64,000 bases of DNA from JBAZYZ01 sp041659085 (GCA_041659085.1 JBAZYZ010000001.1:1-64000), one strand, 5' to 3'; positions 18,723 to 29,233 are shown, counted from the stretch's first letter. Notes: generated by a model from the sequence alone, not told the origin. Translations and numbers: made by a program.

Positions 18723-19859
18723 ATGGTTTTACCGGTATTCGCTCGAAGAATAATAAGCGGTGTTGATTGGATTTTATTTTTTGCGGTTTTACCGCTTCTG
18801 TTTTTTGGCCTGGTGACGATGAGTTCGTTTACTGACGCCAATATGTTTTTTGAAAAACAGCTTATCTGGATTGCTGTCGGGCTGTTTTTCTTTTTTCTGT
18901 TTGCTTCTATAGACGCGGGACCGCTTAAAAAAACCGGATTTTTGGTTTCTCTCTTTGCTTTTGCCTTGGCGCTCCTTCTCCTGGTGGCTTTTACGGGCAG
19001 CGCCGTTAAAGGCGCCAGAAGCTGGTTTAACCTCGGGTTTTTTTCGTTTGAGCCGGCCGATCCGGTAAAACTCTTGATTATACTGATGCTTGCCAAGTAT
19101 TTTTCCAGGCGCCATGTTGAAATAGCCCACTATAAGCATATTCTAATTTCCGGTTTGTATGCCTTCATACCGTTCATTCTCATAATGCTTCAGCCCGATT
19201 TTGGTTCCGGGTTGATTATTTTTCTTATTTGGCTCGGCATGGTTATGGTTTCCGGGGTTTCCAAAAAACACCTTTTTATAATCTTTTCCATAGGTGTTAT
19301 TTCTTTTGGGATGCTTTGGATGTTTGTGTTCAAGCCGTATCAAAAAAACCGCATTTTGACTTTCATACATCCGTTAACCGACATTCGCGGCGCCGGGTAC
19401 AATGCTTACCAGTCCACTATTGCCGTAGGCTCCGGAGAGATTTGGGGAAAGGGGATAGGGTATGGCACCCAATCCCGCCTCAAGTTCTTGCCCGAGTACG
19501 AGACTGATTTCGTATTCGCGGCTTTTGCCGAGGAGTGGGGTTTTGCGGGGATATTTCTTTTTTTTCTGCTTATCGGCATTGTCATTTGGCGTATTTTGAC
19601 TAATGCGCTGATTGGGGCGACCAATTTTGAAATGCTTTTTGGCATGGGCCTCGCGATATTTTTTATGAGCCACATAATCGTTAATGTCGGCATGAACATA
19701 GGCCTTCTTCCCGTAACGGGAATTCCGCTGCCATTTATGAGTTACGGCGGTTCACACTTGGTAACCGAATTTATCGGGTTGGGAGTGCTTATGAGCATGC
19801 GTCGCAACAGCAGGGCCGCTCATCGCGATGCCATGAAGAATGAATTCTTGGGGATTTAG
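18723..19859 (+). CDS. rodA: RodA/FtsW-type peptidoglycan glycosyltransferase (SEDS)
   Basis: 378 residues with about ten transmembrane helices. SEDS signatures are present: FNLGFFSFEPADPVKLLIIL, 'ISGLYAFIPFILIMLQPDFG', the large-loop motif HPLTDIRGAGYNAYQSTIAV and 'EYETDFVFAAFAEEWGF', and near the end TGIPLPFMSYGGSHLVTE. SEDS proteins polymerise lipid II with a partner PBP. RodA versus FtsW is judged from length and the PLPFMSYGGS tail; no PBP2 gene is adjacent. ATG 18723 follows a -10 box by 6 nt. The gene is convergent with a glycosyltransferase, and their stop codons overlap (TTAG). Confidence 0.85.
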   Translation: MVLPVFARRIISGVDWILFFAVLPLLFFGLVTMSSFTDANMFFEKQLIWIAVGLFFFFLFASIDAGPLKKTGFLVSLFAFALALLLLVAFTGSAVKGARSWFNLGFFSFEPADPVKLLIILMLAKYFSRRHVEIAHYKHILISGLYAFIPFILIMLQPDFGSGLIIFLIWLGMVMVSGVSKKHLFIIFSIGVISFGMLWMFVFKPYQKNRILTFIHPLTDIRGAGYNAYQSTIAVGSGEIWGKGIGYGTQSRLKFLPEYETDFVFAAFAEEWGFAGIFLFFLLIGIVIWRILTNALIGATNFEMLFGMGLAIFFMSHIIVNVGMNIGLLPVTGIPLPFMSYGGSHLVTEFIGLGVLMSMRRNSRAAHRDAMKNEFLGI

Positions 19860-21061
19860 GCCCCGTACAGTTCTTCGGTTTTTTTCATCATTTCGCCCAA
19901 TGAAAATCTATCGGCTATTTTACGGGAAAGATTCTCTCCAAATTCTGAGGCGCGTTCCGGATTCTCAGACATGAATAAAATAGCCATAGCAAGTTCCTTG
20001 GGTTGCCGTGGGCGGACCAGTATTCCGGTTTTCATATCTTCAATAATCTCCGGCACGCCCCCCACTGAGGTGGCGACAACAGGCATACCGGCGGCTCCCG
20101 CTTCCAATATTGAAATGCTCAACGCCTCGGTGATTGAAGGCAGCAGGAAAATGTCAAAAGCCTTTAGAAGCCTGGAGGCTTCATCCACAAAGCCCGCCAA
20201 TTTAACAACTTTGGAAAGATTGTGCCTGGATACGAGTTTTTCCAGGCGTTTTTTTTCCTCACCTTCTCCAAATATGGTGTAGGAAATATTCCTCTTCTCT
20301 TTCTTTATTATCGACATGGCTTCTATTGCGTAAGACAGCCCTTTATTCTTGTGCAGTTCCGCGATTGTCACTACGCGGAGTGTTTTTTCTTCCCCGATAT
20401 TTTTTAATTTTCCTCCAAGCGCCGCGATAGCTTCGTCTTTAGGCAGCGCGGGAGACAGAGATACTCCGTTCCAGATAACGCGCATTTTTTTATCCGGCAG
20501 GAACAGTTTAGGAGCCGTGTCGGCTATGTTTTTTGAAACGGCTATTGTCTCGTGGGACAATATGATAGTCAGCCATGCCAGCAATTTTATTACTATCTTT
20601 GAAAAGAAAGAGCGTTCTTCGTTGAAGGCCCAACCATGTGCCGTGAAGATAATTTTGGTTTTTAGTCCGTATTCTCCGCTTTTCAGGAAAAGATTTAAAA
20701 AGGAAACCGATAAATTATAAGTTCGTCCGGCGAGAGCGCCCAGTCCGCCTATTTTGGAACTGTTTAAATGCACGATGTCAGGCCGCTCTTTCCCGTAGAG
20801 GCGGAGTAGGCGATAGAATACGTAAAATTCATCAAAAAACTTTATATCCCGGTCAAGTCTCGGGATAGTGACTACCCTCACGTTTGATTTTTGCAGCTTG
20901 TCTTTTAGAGCCCCCTTTCCGCCAAGCGCCACCATGGTCTCAAACTCCGCCCGGGGAATGCCTGTGGCCAAGTCGTAAAGATAGCGCTGCGCGCCGCCCC
21001 AATTTGACTTGGTTATGACGTATAAAACTTTCCTTTTCCCGTGTCTTTTCCCTGTACCCAT
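19856..21061 (-). CDS. GT4-family glycosyltransferase
   Basis: 401 residues. The N-terminal Rossmann domain starts VLYVITKSNWGGAQRYLYDL, with 'PDIVHLNSSKIGGLGALAG', and the C-terminal GT-B domain has VVTIAELHKNKGLSYAIEAM, 'IFGEGEEKKRLEKL' and the donor-binding EALSISILEAGAAGMPVVAT (E-x7-E). Such enzymes add sugars from nucleotide donors to lipid-linked glycans. The frame is open 34 codons further upstream, but ATG 21061 precedes the conserved start closely. It is the only large gene on this strand; it converges with rodA and diverges from the polyprenyl-phosphate sugar transferase. Confidence 0.88.
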   Translation of the reverse strand: MGTGKRHGKRKVLYVITKSNWGGAQRYLYDLATGIPRAEFETMVALGGKGALKDKLQKSNVRVVTIPRLDRDIKFFDEFYVFYRLLRLYGKERPDIVHLNSSKIGGLGALAGRTYNLSVSFLNLFLKSGEYGLKTKIIFTAHGWAFNEERSFFSKIVIKLLAWLTIILSHETIAVSKNIADTAPKLFLPDKKMRVIWNGVSLSPALPKDEAIAALGGKLKNIGEEKTLRVVTIAELHKNKGLSYAIEAMSIIKKEKRNISYTIFGEGEEKKRLEKLVSRHNLSKVVKLAGFVDEASRLLKAFDIFLLPSITEALSISILEAGAAGMPVVATSVGGVPEIIEDMKTGILVRPRQPKELAMAILFMSENPERASEFGENLSRKIADRFSLGEMMKKTEELYGA

Positions 21062-21146
21062 ATATTTATGAGATTGTAACGCTATTTCAGTTATTGCGAA
21101 AGGATGACCTTGTCTAAGGCATATTTTGCGGTAGTATTGTGTGGTA

Positions 21147-22487
21147 ATGACCATATCCAACAAAAGTGAGCCATTTATCCTGTTTTTGGGCGATATCGCC
21201 GTTTTTGTAGTGGCTCTGTGGCTGACGCTGTTTGTGCGTTATGGCGAAGTGCCGTCGGGGAATCTTTTTTTCAGCCATTTGGAGCCGTTCTCCATACTTT
21301 TTGTTTTGTGGTCCCTGGTCTTTTTTATTGCCGGTCTTTACGACAAACACACATCTATTTTAAAAAGCCGTTTGCCCGGCATTCTCTTGAACTCCCAGGT
21401 AACCAACAGCGCCGTCGCGGTTATCTTTTTTTATCTTTTCCCGTATTTCGGCATAAACCCGAAAACAAATCTTCTCATATATCTGGTTATATCGTTTGCC
21501 CTGATCCTCCTTTGGAGGATATACGGAGTCGGATTATTTGGTTCCCACCGTCGCGAAAAAGCTGTGCTCATAGGAAGCGGAGAAGAGATGAGGGACCTTC
21601 GTGACGAAATAAACGGAAACGACAGATACAGCATTAAGTTTGTTTCCTCTGTCGATTTGAGCAGTCTGGAAAGCTTTGATTTCAAATCTGAAGTTCTGGA
21701 TGTTATTTACGCTGAGGGGATTTCTGCCGTTGTAATTGATTTAAAAAACGAAAAAGTCGGACCGATTTTGCCCAATCTTTATAATCTGATTTTCTCCAAC
21801 GTTAAATTTATAGACATGTACAAAGTTTATGAAGACACATTTGACCGTATCCCGCTGTCACTCTTGAATTACAATTGGTTTTTGGAAAACATTTCCCTGT
21901 CGGTTCATGCCGGATATGACGTCCTGAAGCGTTTGATGGACTTGGCAATATCTCTTATTCTTGGGATTATCTCACTTGTATTTTATCCTTTTGTTTTTTT
22001 GGCGATTAAGCTTGAGGATGGGGGTCCGGTATTTATCGCGCAGGAGCGCATAGGCGAAGGCAATATACCGGTTAGGCTTATTAAATTCCGCAGTATGAAA
22101 AAAAATGACTCGGGGGTTTGGCCGACGGATGGGGACGGTCGGATTACCGGTGTAGGCAAGTTTTTGCGCAGGACGCGCATTGATGAATTGCCTCAGCTTT
22201 GGAGCGTAGTCACCGGAGACTTGTCTCTTATAGGTCCGCGGCCGGATATAATAGACCTTGGGCGCAAATTGGCCGGAGAAATTCCTTATTATACGGTCAG
22301 GAATCTTATCAAACCCGGTCTTTCCGGGTGGGCGCAAATAAAACAGGATTTGCCGCCGCACTCCGTCGAAGAAACAAAACTCCGTTTGTCGTACGATTTA
22401 TATTACATAAAGAATCGCTCTTTTATGTTAGACTTGCGTATAGCGCTGCAGACTATAAAAACGCTTTTGTCGCGTTCAGGCAAATAA
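21147..22487 (+). CDS. Polyprenyl-phosphate sugar-1-phosphate transferase (WbaP/WcaJ type)
   Basis: 446 residues. Four N-terminal transmembrane helices (from FILFLGDIAVFVVALWLTLF), a CoA-binding-like middle domain (EKAVLIGSGEEMRDLRDEI), then a fifth helix and the bacterial sugar transferase domain: KRLMDLAISL, GPVFIAQERIG, 'LIKFRSMKKND', RTRIDELPQLWSVVTGDLS, LIGPRPD and KPGLSGWAQI. It starts surface-polysaccharide synthesis by loading a sugar phosphate onto undecaprenyl phosphate at the membrane. The frame begins with GTG 21141; ATG 21147 is preferred. A hairpin follows its stop. Confidence 0.92.
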   Translation: MTISNKSEPFILFLGDIAVFVVALWLTLFVRYGEVPSGNLFFSHLEPFSILFVLWSLVFFIAGLYDKHTSILKSRLPGILLNSQVTNSAVAVIFFYLFPYFGINPKTNLLIYLVISFALILLWRIYGVGLFGSHRREKAVLIGSGEEMRDLRDEINGNDRYSIKFVSSVDLSSLESFDFKSEVLDVIYAEGISAVVIDLKNEKVGPILPNLYNLIFSNVKFIDMYKVYEDTFDRIPLSLLNYNWFLENISLSVHAGYDVLKRLMDLAISLILGIISLVFYPFVFLAIKLEDGGPVFIAQERIGEGNIPVRLIKFRSMKKNDSGVWPTDGDGRITGVGKFLRRTRIDELPQLWSVVTGDLSLIGPRPDIIDLGRKLAGEIPYYTVRNLIKPGLSGWAQIKQDLPPHSVEETKLRLSYDLYYIKNRSFMLDLRIALQTIKTLLSRSGK

Positions 22488-22508
22488 AGGGTTATCAGAC
22501 CCTTTATT
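22483..22508 (+). terminator. AT-rich hairpin after sugar transferase gene
   Basis: AATAAAGGGT-TATCAG-ACCCTTTATT, overlapping the stop codon. Stem is 10 bp but lacks a long T run, so termination is uncertain. Confidence 0.45.
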
Positions 22509-22587
22509 CCGACTTCGCTCAGATGCTGTGTAAGGGTATTTGCCCACAAGCTCTTCGTTCGTCGGAATAAAAACAAAAAATATAAAG

Positions 22588-23667
22588 ATGACAGAAATAA
22601 ATAAACATACAATTTTTATTACCGGCGCGGCCGGTTATGTCGGAGCGATGCTGGCCGATCAATTTTCCAAACGACCGGATGTGGGAGAAGTTGTCGCCCT
22701 TGATATGGAACCTCAGCCTAAAATTCTTGAAAAGAACCCGAAGATTTTTTGGATTACCGCCAACACCTCGGATGACTCCTGGCAGGAAATCGCGCGTTCA
22801 AAAAACCCCGACATAGTTATCCATACCGCCTGGCAGATTCGCGAACTCTACGGCAATCGCGAGCTTGAGTGGAAGTGGAACGTTGGCGGCTCAATAAATA
22901 TTTTTAACTTCGCCTTTGAAACACCGGAGGTTAAAAAGCTGGTTCATTTTTCCACAGTGTCTTCTTATGGCGCGTTTCCGGAAAATTCCACAGACCATTT
23001 TTTTACCGAAGACGAACCGTTCAGAAAGAGTGAATATTTATACGCGGAGGAAAAGAGAATAGTGGAAGAGAAACTTGAGGAGACCTACAGGAAACGTTTT
23101 GGGAAACTTAGAGTGCCGGAGATTGCCATAATACGCCCTGCCGCCATAACCGGCCCGCGCGGCAGATACGCGCGCATCAGATTCGGTCTTCAGTCCGCCC
23201 TTTCCGGTTCGCTCAGGCAGCAGGGTTCTTTCCTCTATGATTTTATTTCGCTCTGGGTGTCTTGGGTTCCGGTAACGCCAAAGTGGCTCCGCCAATACGT
23301 GCATGAAGACGATATTACCGATATTGTGGCGTTACTCTCATTCTCTCCGCTTAAGCGCGGTTATGAAGTGTTGAACGCCGCCCCGCCGGGGGAAGCTGTG
23401 TTCGGCAAAGACATGGCGGAAGCTGTGGGGAAGAAGACGCTTCCCATACAACCCTGGATGGTACGCCTGGCTTTCTTTTGGATGTGGCATTTGACCAGAG
23501 GTCGTGTTCCCACAGCTCCCGGAAGTTGGAGAGGATATTCATATCCTATCGCCGTTGACGGTTCCAAGATAAGCAAAGAATACGGCTACTCTTACAAGCT
23601 TGAATCAAAAGACGCCTTTACCAAGAAAGAAGGCAGATATGCGGCGGATGCTCTTGCCCAAGACTGA
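22588..23667 (+). CDS. NAD(P)-dependent epimerase/dehydratase (extended SDR)
   Basis: 359 residues. It opens with the nucleotide-binding fold TIFITGAAGYVGAMLADQF, followed by the catalytic-site strand LVHFSTVSSYGAFPENS and YLYAEEKRIVEEKLEE (Tyr-x3-Lys), then IAIIRPAAITGPRGRYAR and a C-terminal substrate domain. It probably modifies a nucleotide sugar or lipid-linked sugar; the substrate cannot be named. ATG 22588 is chosen because the earlier frame lacks homology. The following phosphatase gene starts 3 nt after its stop. Confidence 0.85.
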   Translation: MTEINKHTIFITGAAGYVGAMLADQFSKRPDVGEVVALDMEPQPKILEKNPKIFWITANTSDDSWQEIARSKNPDIVIHTAWQIRELYGNRELEWKWNVGGSINIFNFAFETPEVKKLVHFSTVSSYGAFPENSTDHFFTEDEPFRKSEYLYAEEKRIVEEKLEETYRKRFGKLRVPEIAIIRPAAITGPRGRYARIRFGLQSALSGSLRQQGSFLYDFISLWVSWVPVTPKWLRQYVHEDDITDIVALLSFSPLKRGYEVLNAAPPGEAVFGKDMAEAVGKKTLPIQPWMVRLAFFWMWHLTRGRVPTAPGSWRGYSYPIAVDGSKISKEYGYSYKLESKDAFTKKEGRYAADALAQD

Positions 23668-23670
23668 TAA

Positions 23671-24207
23671 ATGAATTTTTTAATTTTTAACTTCCTAAAC
23701 GGCATAGCGGTTAAGTACCCCGATCTTGACCGGTTATTTGTATTTATGGCGAACAACTTGGGGTACATTGCTGTTGCCGCTCTTGTTTATTATTTGTTTT
23801 CACACGACGAAAGAAAGAAGGGGATGCAGGAAGTTGCAATGATTGTTGCCATAGCCGGCCTCGCCTGGGTTGCGGCTCATTTCTTGAAAGATGTTTTTCA
23901 TACAGCCCGGCCGTTCATCGCATTATCCGATGTTAAGAATTTGTTTCCCGGAGAATCGGGTTATGCGTTTCCTTCAGGTCATGCCACGTTTTATTCCGCG
24001 CTTGCCATGATGATGTATTTTTACCACAAGCGTATTGGGTTAGGACTCGGACTCATCGCCCTTATAATCGGAATTTCGCGCATTATTTCCGGCGTCCATT
24101 GGCCGATTGACATATTGGGCGGTTTTATTTTGGGACCGGTGATTGCGATATTGGCCTACTTTTTTATCAAAAAATACCTGTTTGCAAATCTGCCTCAAAA
24201 CCGCTAG
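23671..24207 (+). CDS. PAP2-family phosphatase, likely undecaprenyl-diphosphatase
   Basis: 178 residues with about five transmembrane helices. The three PAP2 active-site motifs are visible: KDVFHTARPF (K-x6-RP), FPSGHATF (PSGH) and SRIISGVHWPIDILGG (SR-x5-H-x3-D). Family members recycle undecaprenyl pyrophosphate to the monophosphate carrier needed for peptidoglycan and surface glycans, consistent with the neighbouring polyprenyl sugar transferase. The 3' end contains the secDF promoter. Confidence 0.88.
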   Translation: MNFLIFNFLNGIAVKYPDLDRLFVFMANNLGYIAVAALVYYLFSHDERKKGMQEVAMIVAIAGLAWVAAHFLKDVFHTARPFIALSDVKNLFPGESGYAFPSGHATFYSALAMMMYFYHKRIGLGLGLIALIIGISRIISGVHWPIDILGGFILGPVIAILAYFFIKKYLFANLPQNR

Positions 24208-24210
24208 AAT
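24182..24210 (+). promoter_or_regulatory. Promoter of secDF
   Basis: TTGCAA (24182-24187), 17-bp spacer, TAGAAT (24205-24210), overlapping the end of the PAP2 gene. The leader to ATG 24225 would be only about 7-8 nt. Confidence 0.65.
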
Positions 24211-24224
24211 AGCCCAATATTATT

Positions 24225-25631
24225 ATGCTGAAAACACGGATATTCGCTCTCGCCATACTCTTGGCCGGTCTCTCTATTGGCTACTTTTTATACGCTTCCG
24301 AGGCGAAGCTTCATGGCGCGTCAAAGCCGTGGGGGAGTTCGGCTCTCTCCGGGTTTTCGTTTAAGCTCGGACTTGACCTTTCGGGCGGCACACATCTCAT
24401 TTATCGCGCCGATGTTTCCAAAGTTGCCGGGAGCGAAGTTAAAAATGCGATGGACGCGCTGCGCGATGTCATAGAACGCCGTGTGAATCTTTTTGGAGTG
24501 TCCGAACCACTGGTCCAGTTGGAATCGGGCGGTTTTGCCGGCAATGAGCAAAGGCTCATAATTCAGCTTCCCGGCGTTACTGATGTTAATCAGGCGGTGA
24601 CCATGATTGGGCAGACGCCTCTTCTTGAATTCAAGACCGAACGTCCGAATGGCGCAGAAAAAGATTCTATAATAAAAGCCATTGAGGCGTATCAGAAAGC
24701 CAAAAAAGACGGGAAAGAACCCGCCTTTGACCCTCTTCTTCTCCAGGATCCAGGCTACATCTCCACTGAACTGACCGGACGTTTTCTTGAGAAGGCCACT
24801 CTTGATTTTGACCAGCAGACCGGAGAACCGACGGTGGGATTGCAGTTCAACAGCGAAGGCACGAAACTTTTTGCCGATATAACCAAATCAAACGTCGGTA
24901 AGACAGTGGCGATTTATTTGGATAATGCCCCAATCTCGTCTCCCGTAGTCCGCGAGGAAATCGCGAGTGGCAAGGCGCAGATTTCCGGCAACTTCACGCC
25001 ACAGGAAGCAAAGACTCTGGTTGGGCGTTTGAATTCCGGGGCCCTTCCCGTGCCGATTGAACTTATTTCCACTCAAACTATCGGCGCTCCGCTTGGAGAG
25101 AAGGCGTTAAACGGGGGAGTGAAAGCAGGCTTGCTGGGACTCTTGGCCGTCGCAATCTTCCTGATTGCCTGGTACCGTTTGCCGGGACTTGTTGCTGTAA
25201 TAGCGCTTGGTGTCTATGTGGTCATTATGCTCGCCGTGTTTAAGCTTATCCCGATAACGCTTACCGCCGCCGGTATTGCCGGATTTATTTTGTCGGTGGG
25301 TATGGCGGTTGACGCCAACATATTGGTTGCCGAACGGACCAAGGAAGAGCTTCGCAATGGACGCGACGTTATCGACGCCATAAAAGAAGGATTTTCGCGC
25401 GCCTGGTCTTCTATTCGCGACTCAAATATTTCAAGCATGATAACCGGCGTTATGTTGTTTTGGTTCGGGACGAGCCTTATACAAGGATTTGCGCTCACTT
25501 TCCTTCTTGGCGTCCTTATATCAATGTTCTCCGCCATTACCGTAACCCGCACATTCCTGTTTTCGCTCGGAGTTACGAAGCGTACCAAACTTGCTTCTTT
25601 CTTATTCAGCAGCGGATTTAATCTGAAATAA
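24225..25631 (+). CDS. secD: Protein translocase subunit SecD
   Basis: 468 residues. The first helix is followed by the D1 motif FKLGLDLSGGTHLIYRADV and 'DALRDVIERRVNLFGVSEP', the periplasmic P1 domain with DPGYISTELTGRFLEKATLD, the TIGAPLGEKALNGGVKAGLL motif, and six transmembrane helices ending with SVGMAVDANILVAERTKEEL (D5 motif) and 'SRAWSSIRDSNISSMITGVM'. SecD with SecF pulls secreted proteins out of the SecYEG channel using the proton-motive force, matching the many secreted proteins here. secF starts 4 nt later. Confidence 0.96.
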   Translation: MLKTRIFALAILLAGLSIGYFLYASEAKLHGASKPWGSSALSGFSFKLGLDLSGGTHLIYRADVSKVAGSEVKNAMDALRDVIERRVNLFGVSEPLVQLESGGFAGNEQRLIIQLPGVTDVNQAVTMIGQTPLLEFKTERPNGAEKDSIIKAIEAYQKAKKDGKEPAFDPLLLQDPGYISTELTGRFLEKATLDFDQQTGEPTVGLQFNSEGTKLFADITKSNVGKTVAIYLDNAPISSPVVREEIASGKAQISGNFTPQEAKTLVGRLNSGALPVPIELISTQTIGAPLGEKALNGGVKAGLLGLLAVAIFLIAWYRLPGLVAVIALGVYVVIMLAVFKLIPITLTAAGIAGFILSVGMAVDANILVAERTKEELRNGRDVIDAIKEGFSRAWSSIRDSNISSMITGVMLFWFGTSLIQGFALTFLLGVLISMFSAITVTRTFLFSLGVTKRTKLASFLFSSGFNLK

Positions 25632-25635
25632 ATTT

Positions 25636-26526
25636 ATGTTTATCGTAAAGTATAAAAACTTGTTTTTCGCCATCTCGGCCGTTCTCGTGGCCGCCGCTTT
25701 GGGCGCGATGGTTGTAAAAGGGTTCAATGTCGGCATTGATTTTAAAGGTGGTTCAATGATTGAGGTTAGCTACACCGATGCCCGGCCTGATATTGCGGCG
25801 CTAGAGGAATCAATCAAGGACAAATTCCCCGGTTCCCATATGCAGCTTGCGGGGGAGAAAGACCTCATTGTCCGTACCAAAGACCTGAGCGATAAAGAAC
25901 ACACGGACATAATTGAAGAACTCTCGCTTAGCGGCGCAAACCATCTTACGGAAAAGCAGTTTAGTTCGGTTGGACCGACCATAGGCAAAGAACTCCGTTC
26001 CCGCGCCTGGGCTGCAATGATTGCGGTCTTGCTCGGCATTGTTCTCTTCATCGCTTTTGCCTTCAGGAAGGTTTCTTTACCCGTTTCTTCCTGGAAGTAC
26101 GGTTTGATTACTTTGGTGTCTTTGGTGCACGACGTAATCATTCCCGCCGGTATTTTCGCTTACCTCGGCAAAGAAGTTAATTCTCTTTTTGTGGTGGCGC
26201 TGCTTTCTATACTCGGCATTTCCGTGCACGATAAAATTGTCGTGTTTGACCGCATCCGCGAGAACTTGAAGCTTCATACGGCCAAAGAGTTTAGTGATAC
26301 TGTAGGGAAGAGTTTGGAGCAAACTTTCGCCCGTTCTATAAACACCTCTCTCACCATCCTTATCGTCTTAGGCGCGCTCTGGTACCTCGGTCCCGATTCA
26401 ACCCGCGATTTCTCAATGCTCCTGTTTGCCGGTGTCGCCATCGGTACCTACTCGTCAATTTTCTTTGCCAGTCCATTGGTTGTTCTTGCCGAGAAACTAC
26501 AGATAAAGAATAGAAGTAAAAAATAG
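25636..26526 (+). CDS. secF: Protein translocase subunit SecF
   Basis: 296 residues. The N-terminal helix and motif VGIDFKGGSMIEVSYTD, then FSSVGPTIGKELRSRAW, a six-helix RND-like region containing LVHDVIIPAGIFAYLG and 'LSILGISVHDKIVVFDRIRE', and TFARSINTSLTILIVLGALW are all standard SecF. It pairs with SecD in the same operon (4-nt gap). Transcription ends at the terminator 26624-26649, just before the 16S promoter. Confidence 0.96.
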   Translation: MFIVKYKNLFFAISAVLVAAALGAMVVKGFNVGIDFKGGSMIEVSYTDARPDIAALEESIKDKFPGSHMQLAGEKDLIVRTKDLSDKEHTDIIEELSLSGANHLTEKQFSSVGPTIGKELRSRAWAAMIAVLLGIVLFIAFAFRKVSLPVSSWKYGLITLVSLVHDVIIPAGIFAYLGKEVNSLFVVALLSILGISVHDKIVVFDRIRENLKLHTAKEFSDTVGKSLEQTFARSINTSLTILIVLGALWYLGPDSTRDFSMLLFAGVAIGTYSSIFFASPLVVLAEKLQIKNRSKK

Positions 26527-26537
26527 AGAAGCGACAG

Positions 26538-26549
26538 TCCCGTAGTGAA
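26538..26549. repeat. Dispersed repeat core, fragment
   Basis: TCCCGTAGTGAA, matching the reverse complement of the right arm (TTCACTACGGGG) of the copy at 28864-28886. Only a short core; could be chance. Confidence 0.3.
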
Positions 26550-26623
26550 CCGGGCTTGTAGAGGTTCTACTACTTTGATTTCAAGGGGGGGGGGTAGGGT
26601 TGATTTTCTCAATAAATAAGCTT

Positions 26624-26649
26624 AAAAAAGGCCTAAAAAGGCCTTTTTT
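26624..26649 (+). terminator. Rho-independent terminator after secDF
   Basis: AAAAAAGGCCT-AAAA-AGGCCTTTTTT, an 11-bp perfect stem. A run of ten G's (26585-26594) lies upstream. Confidence 0.9.
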
Positions 26650-26656
26650 GCTGCCC

Positions 26657-26684
26657 TTGACTTACGTTTCTCACCGAGTATACT
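26657..26684 (+). promoter_or_regulatory. Promoter of the 16S rRNA gene
   Basis: TTGACT (26657-26662), 16-bp spacer, TATACT (26679-26684); the same layout as the 23S promoter. Confidence 0.8.
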
Positions 26685-26992
26685 AGTGAAGCGTCTAGAG
26701 GTAGACGGCTTTTAATTTGTAATTGCCCGATACTTTCTGGAACGTGTGAACTTTGACAAGATCCATAGTGCCCGATGGCTTGAATAACCGTCGGGTAGAA
26801 AGGATCCACATAGTTAGTGCAAAATCACAACTCCGCCGGAGACAGCCTGTCTCTGGTGGTTAAAAAAATTCCAGTTTTAATCGAGTAGATTAAATTGGGA
26901 CAAAGAAACCCGCCTCGTTTTTTACAAAACGATTCGGGCAGGTATTTTTTCTTTTGTTCCGCCTAATAATTTTTCGAAATTTTAATTTCACA
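26685..26992 (+). other. 16S rRNA leader
   Basis: No coding frame. It contains hairpins (e.g. CCGGAGACAG/CTGTCTCTGG near 26836-26858) and CTTTTGTTCCG (26951-26961), which pairs perfectly with CGGAACAAAAG (28687-28697) to form the precursor processing helix around 16S. Confidence 0.6.
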
Positions 26993-28533
<1,541 letters not shown>

Positions 28534-28763
28534 ATTGAAAATGTTCGAGATTTATTTCGAATTCTTGGCCGGTGTTTATGCTTCACAAGGGCATAAATGG
28601 GTAATTATTGCCAAAACCCTAATTCGCAATACATTGCTCTGGATGTACCAGAGCAGAAAACCTAGCGTGGGAACGCAAAGGTTGGACGGAACAAAAGAAA
28701 GAATATTAACCCGCCTAAATTTTTGCGAACAAAAATTTTGGTGGGTAAGCACTAACTATAAGT
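28534..28763 (+). other. 16S trailer region
   Basis: Precursor sequence between mature 16S and the terminator. It contains a hairpin TGCTCTGG-ATGTA-CCAGAGCA (28634-28654) and the 3' half of the processing helix (28687-28697). The open frame here (28535-28798) crosses the helix and terminator and is not considered coding. Confidence 0.5.
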
Positions 28764-28800
28764 CATCAAAAAAACGCCCTAAATGGGGCGTTTTTTGATG
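28764..28800 (+). terminator. Terminator of the 16S rRNA gene
   Basis: CATCAAAAAAACGCCC / GGGGCGTTTTTTGATG around TAAAT. Confidence 0.92.
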
Positions 28801-28814
28801 GGTGGATAGTGGTA

Positions 28815-28886
28815 TTGACCCTGTAGTAGATTTTGGCACTGCGCCAAGAGGCGCGGGCATAGCCAGTGCCAAAATTCACTACGGGG
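28815..28886. repeat. Dispersed inverted-repeat element, most complete copy
   Basis: Left arm CCCTGTAGTAGATTTTGGCA + CTG (28819-28841) and right arm CAGTGCCAAAATTCACTACG + GGG (28864-28886), 23 nt each with few mismatches, enclosing a hairpin GCGCC-AAGA-GGCGC (28841-28854). The right end abuts the -35 of the next gene's promoter. Related copies lie at 11941, 13108, 29774 and 42375. Confidence 0.7.
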
Positions 28887-28915
28887 TTGACTTTTTAGCC
28901 GAAAGGTGCTTTAAT
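28887..28915 (+). promoter_or_regulatory. Promoter of the 28945 gene
   Basis: TTGACT (28887-28892), 17-bp spacer, TTTAAT (28910-28915), beginning at the last base of the repeat element. Confidence 0.65.
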
Positions 28916-28944
28916 TAAGGAAGGTCAACAACAGGAGATTGATT

Positions 28945-29208
28945 ATGATGTATCAAGGTCATCCGTTTACACAAGGGTTGCCGACTGGCGTACAGCGAGT
29001 CATACAGAGCCTGATGGGGGTCGTCAGCCTGGTCGTCGTCGTTGTCCTTGTCGTCTTTATGGTCAAGGACTTAAAGAGCAAGCTCGATGCTCCCCAAGTC
29101 TACGTCTCCAATTCAACGGGGGAATGCGTGAAAGTTGTTTCGCCAAAGGGCGAGCAGCCATGCAAGCCAGGAGACGAAAGGAAATATGAGCGTGTCTGGG
29201 TGAAGTAG
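28945..29208 (+). CDS. Small single-span membrane protein, monocistronic
   Basis: 87 residues: a polar N-terminus, one transmembrane helix (about 22-41, LMGVVSLVVVVVLVVFMVKD) and a C-terminal tail of about 45 residues with two Cys (GECVKVV and QPCKPGD) that may form a disulfide if external. The start is set by AGGAG (28933-28937), 7 nt before ATG 28945. It has its own promoter and a bidirectional terminator (29234-29263) shared with the convergent gene. Not recognised. Confidence 0.65.
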   Translation: MMYQGHPFTQGLPTGVQRVIQSLMGVVSLVVVVVLVVFMVKDLKSKLDAPQVYVSNSTGECVKVVSPKGEQPCKPGDERKYERVWVK

Positions 29209-29233
29209 CTCACCTACGCTCAAGCAACAAAAT

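Noticed and set aside
28535..28798. 87-codon frame after 16S
   Set aside because: It crosses the pre-rRNA processing helix and the terminator.
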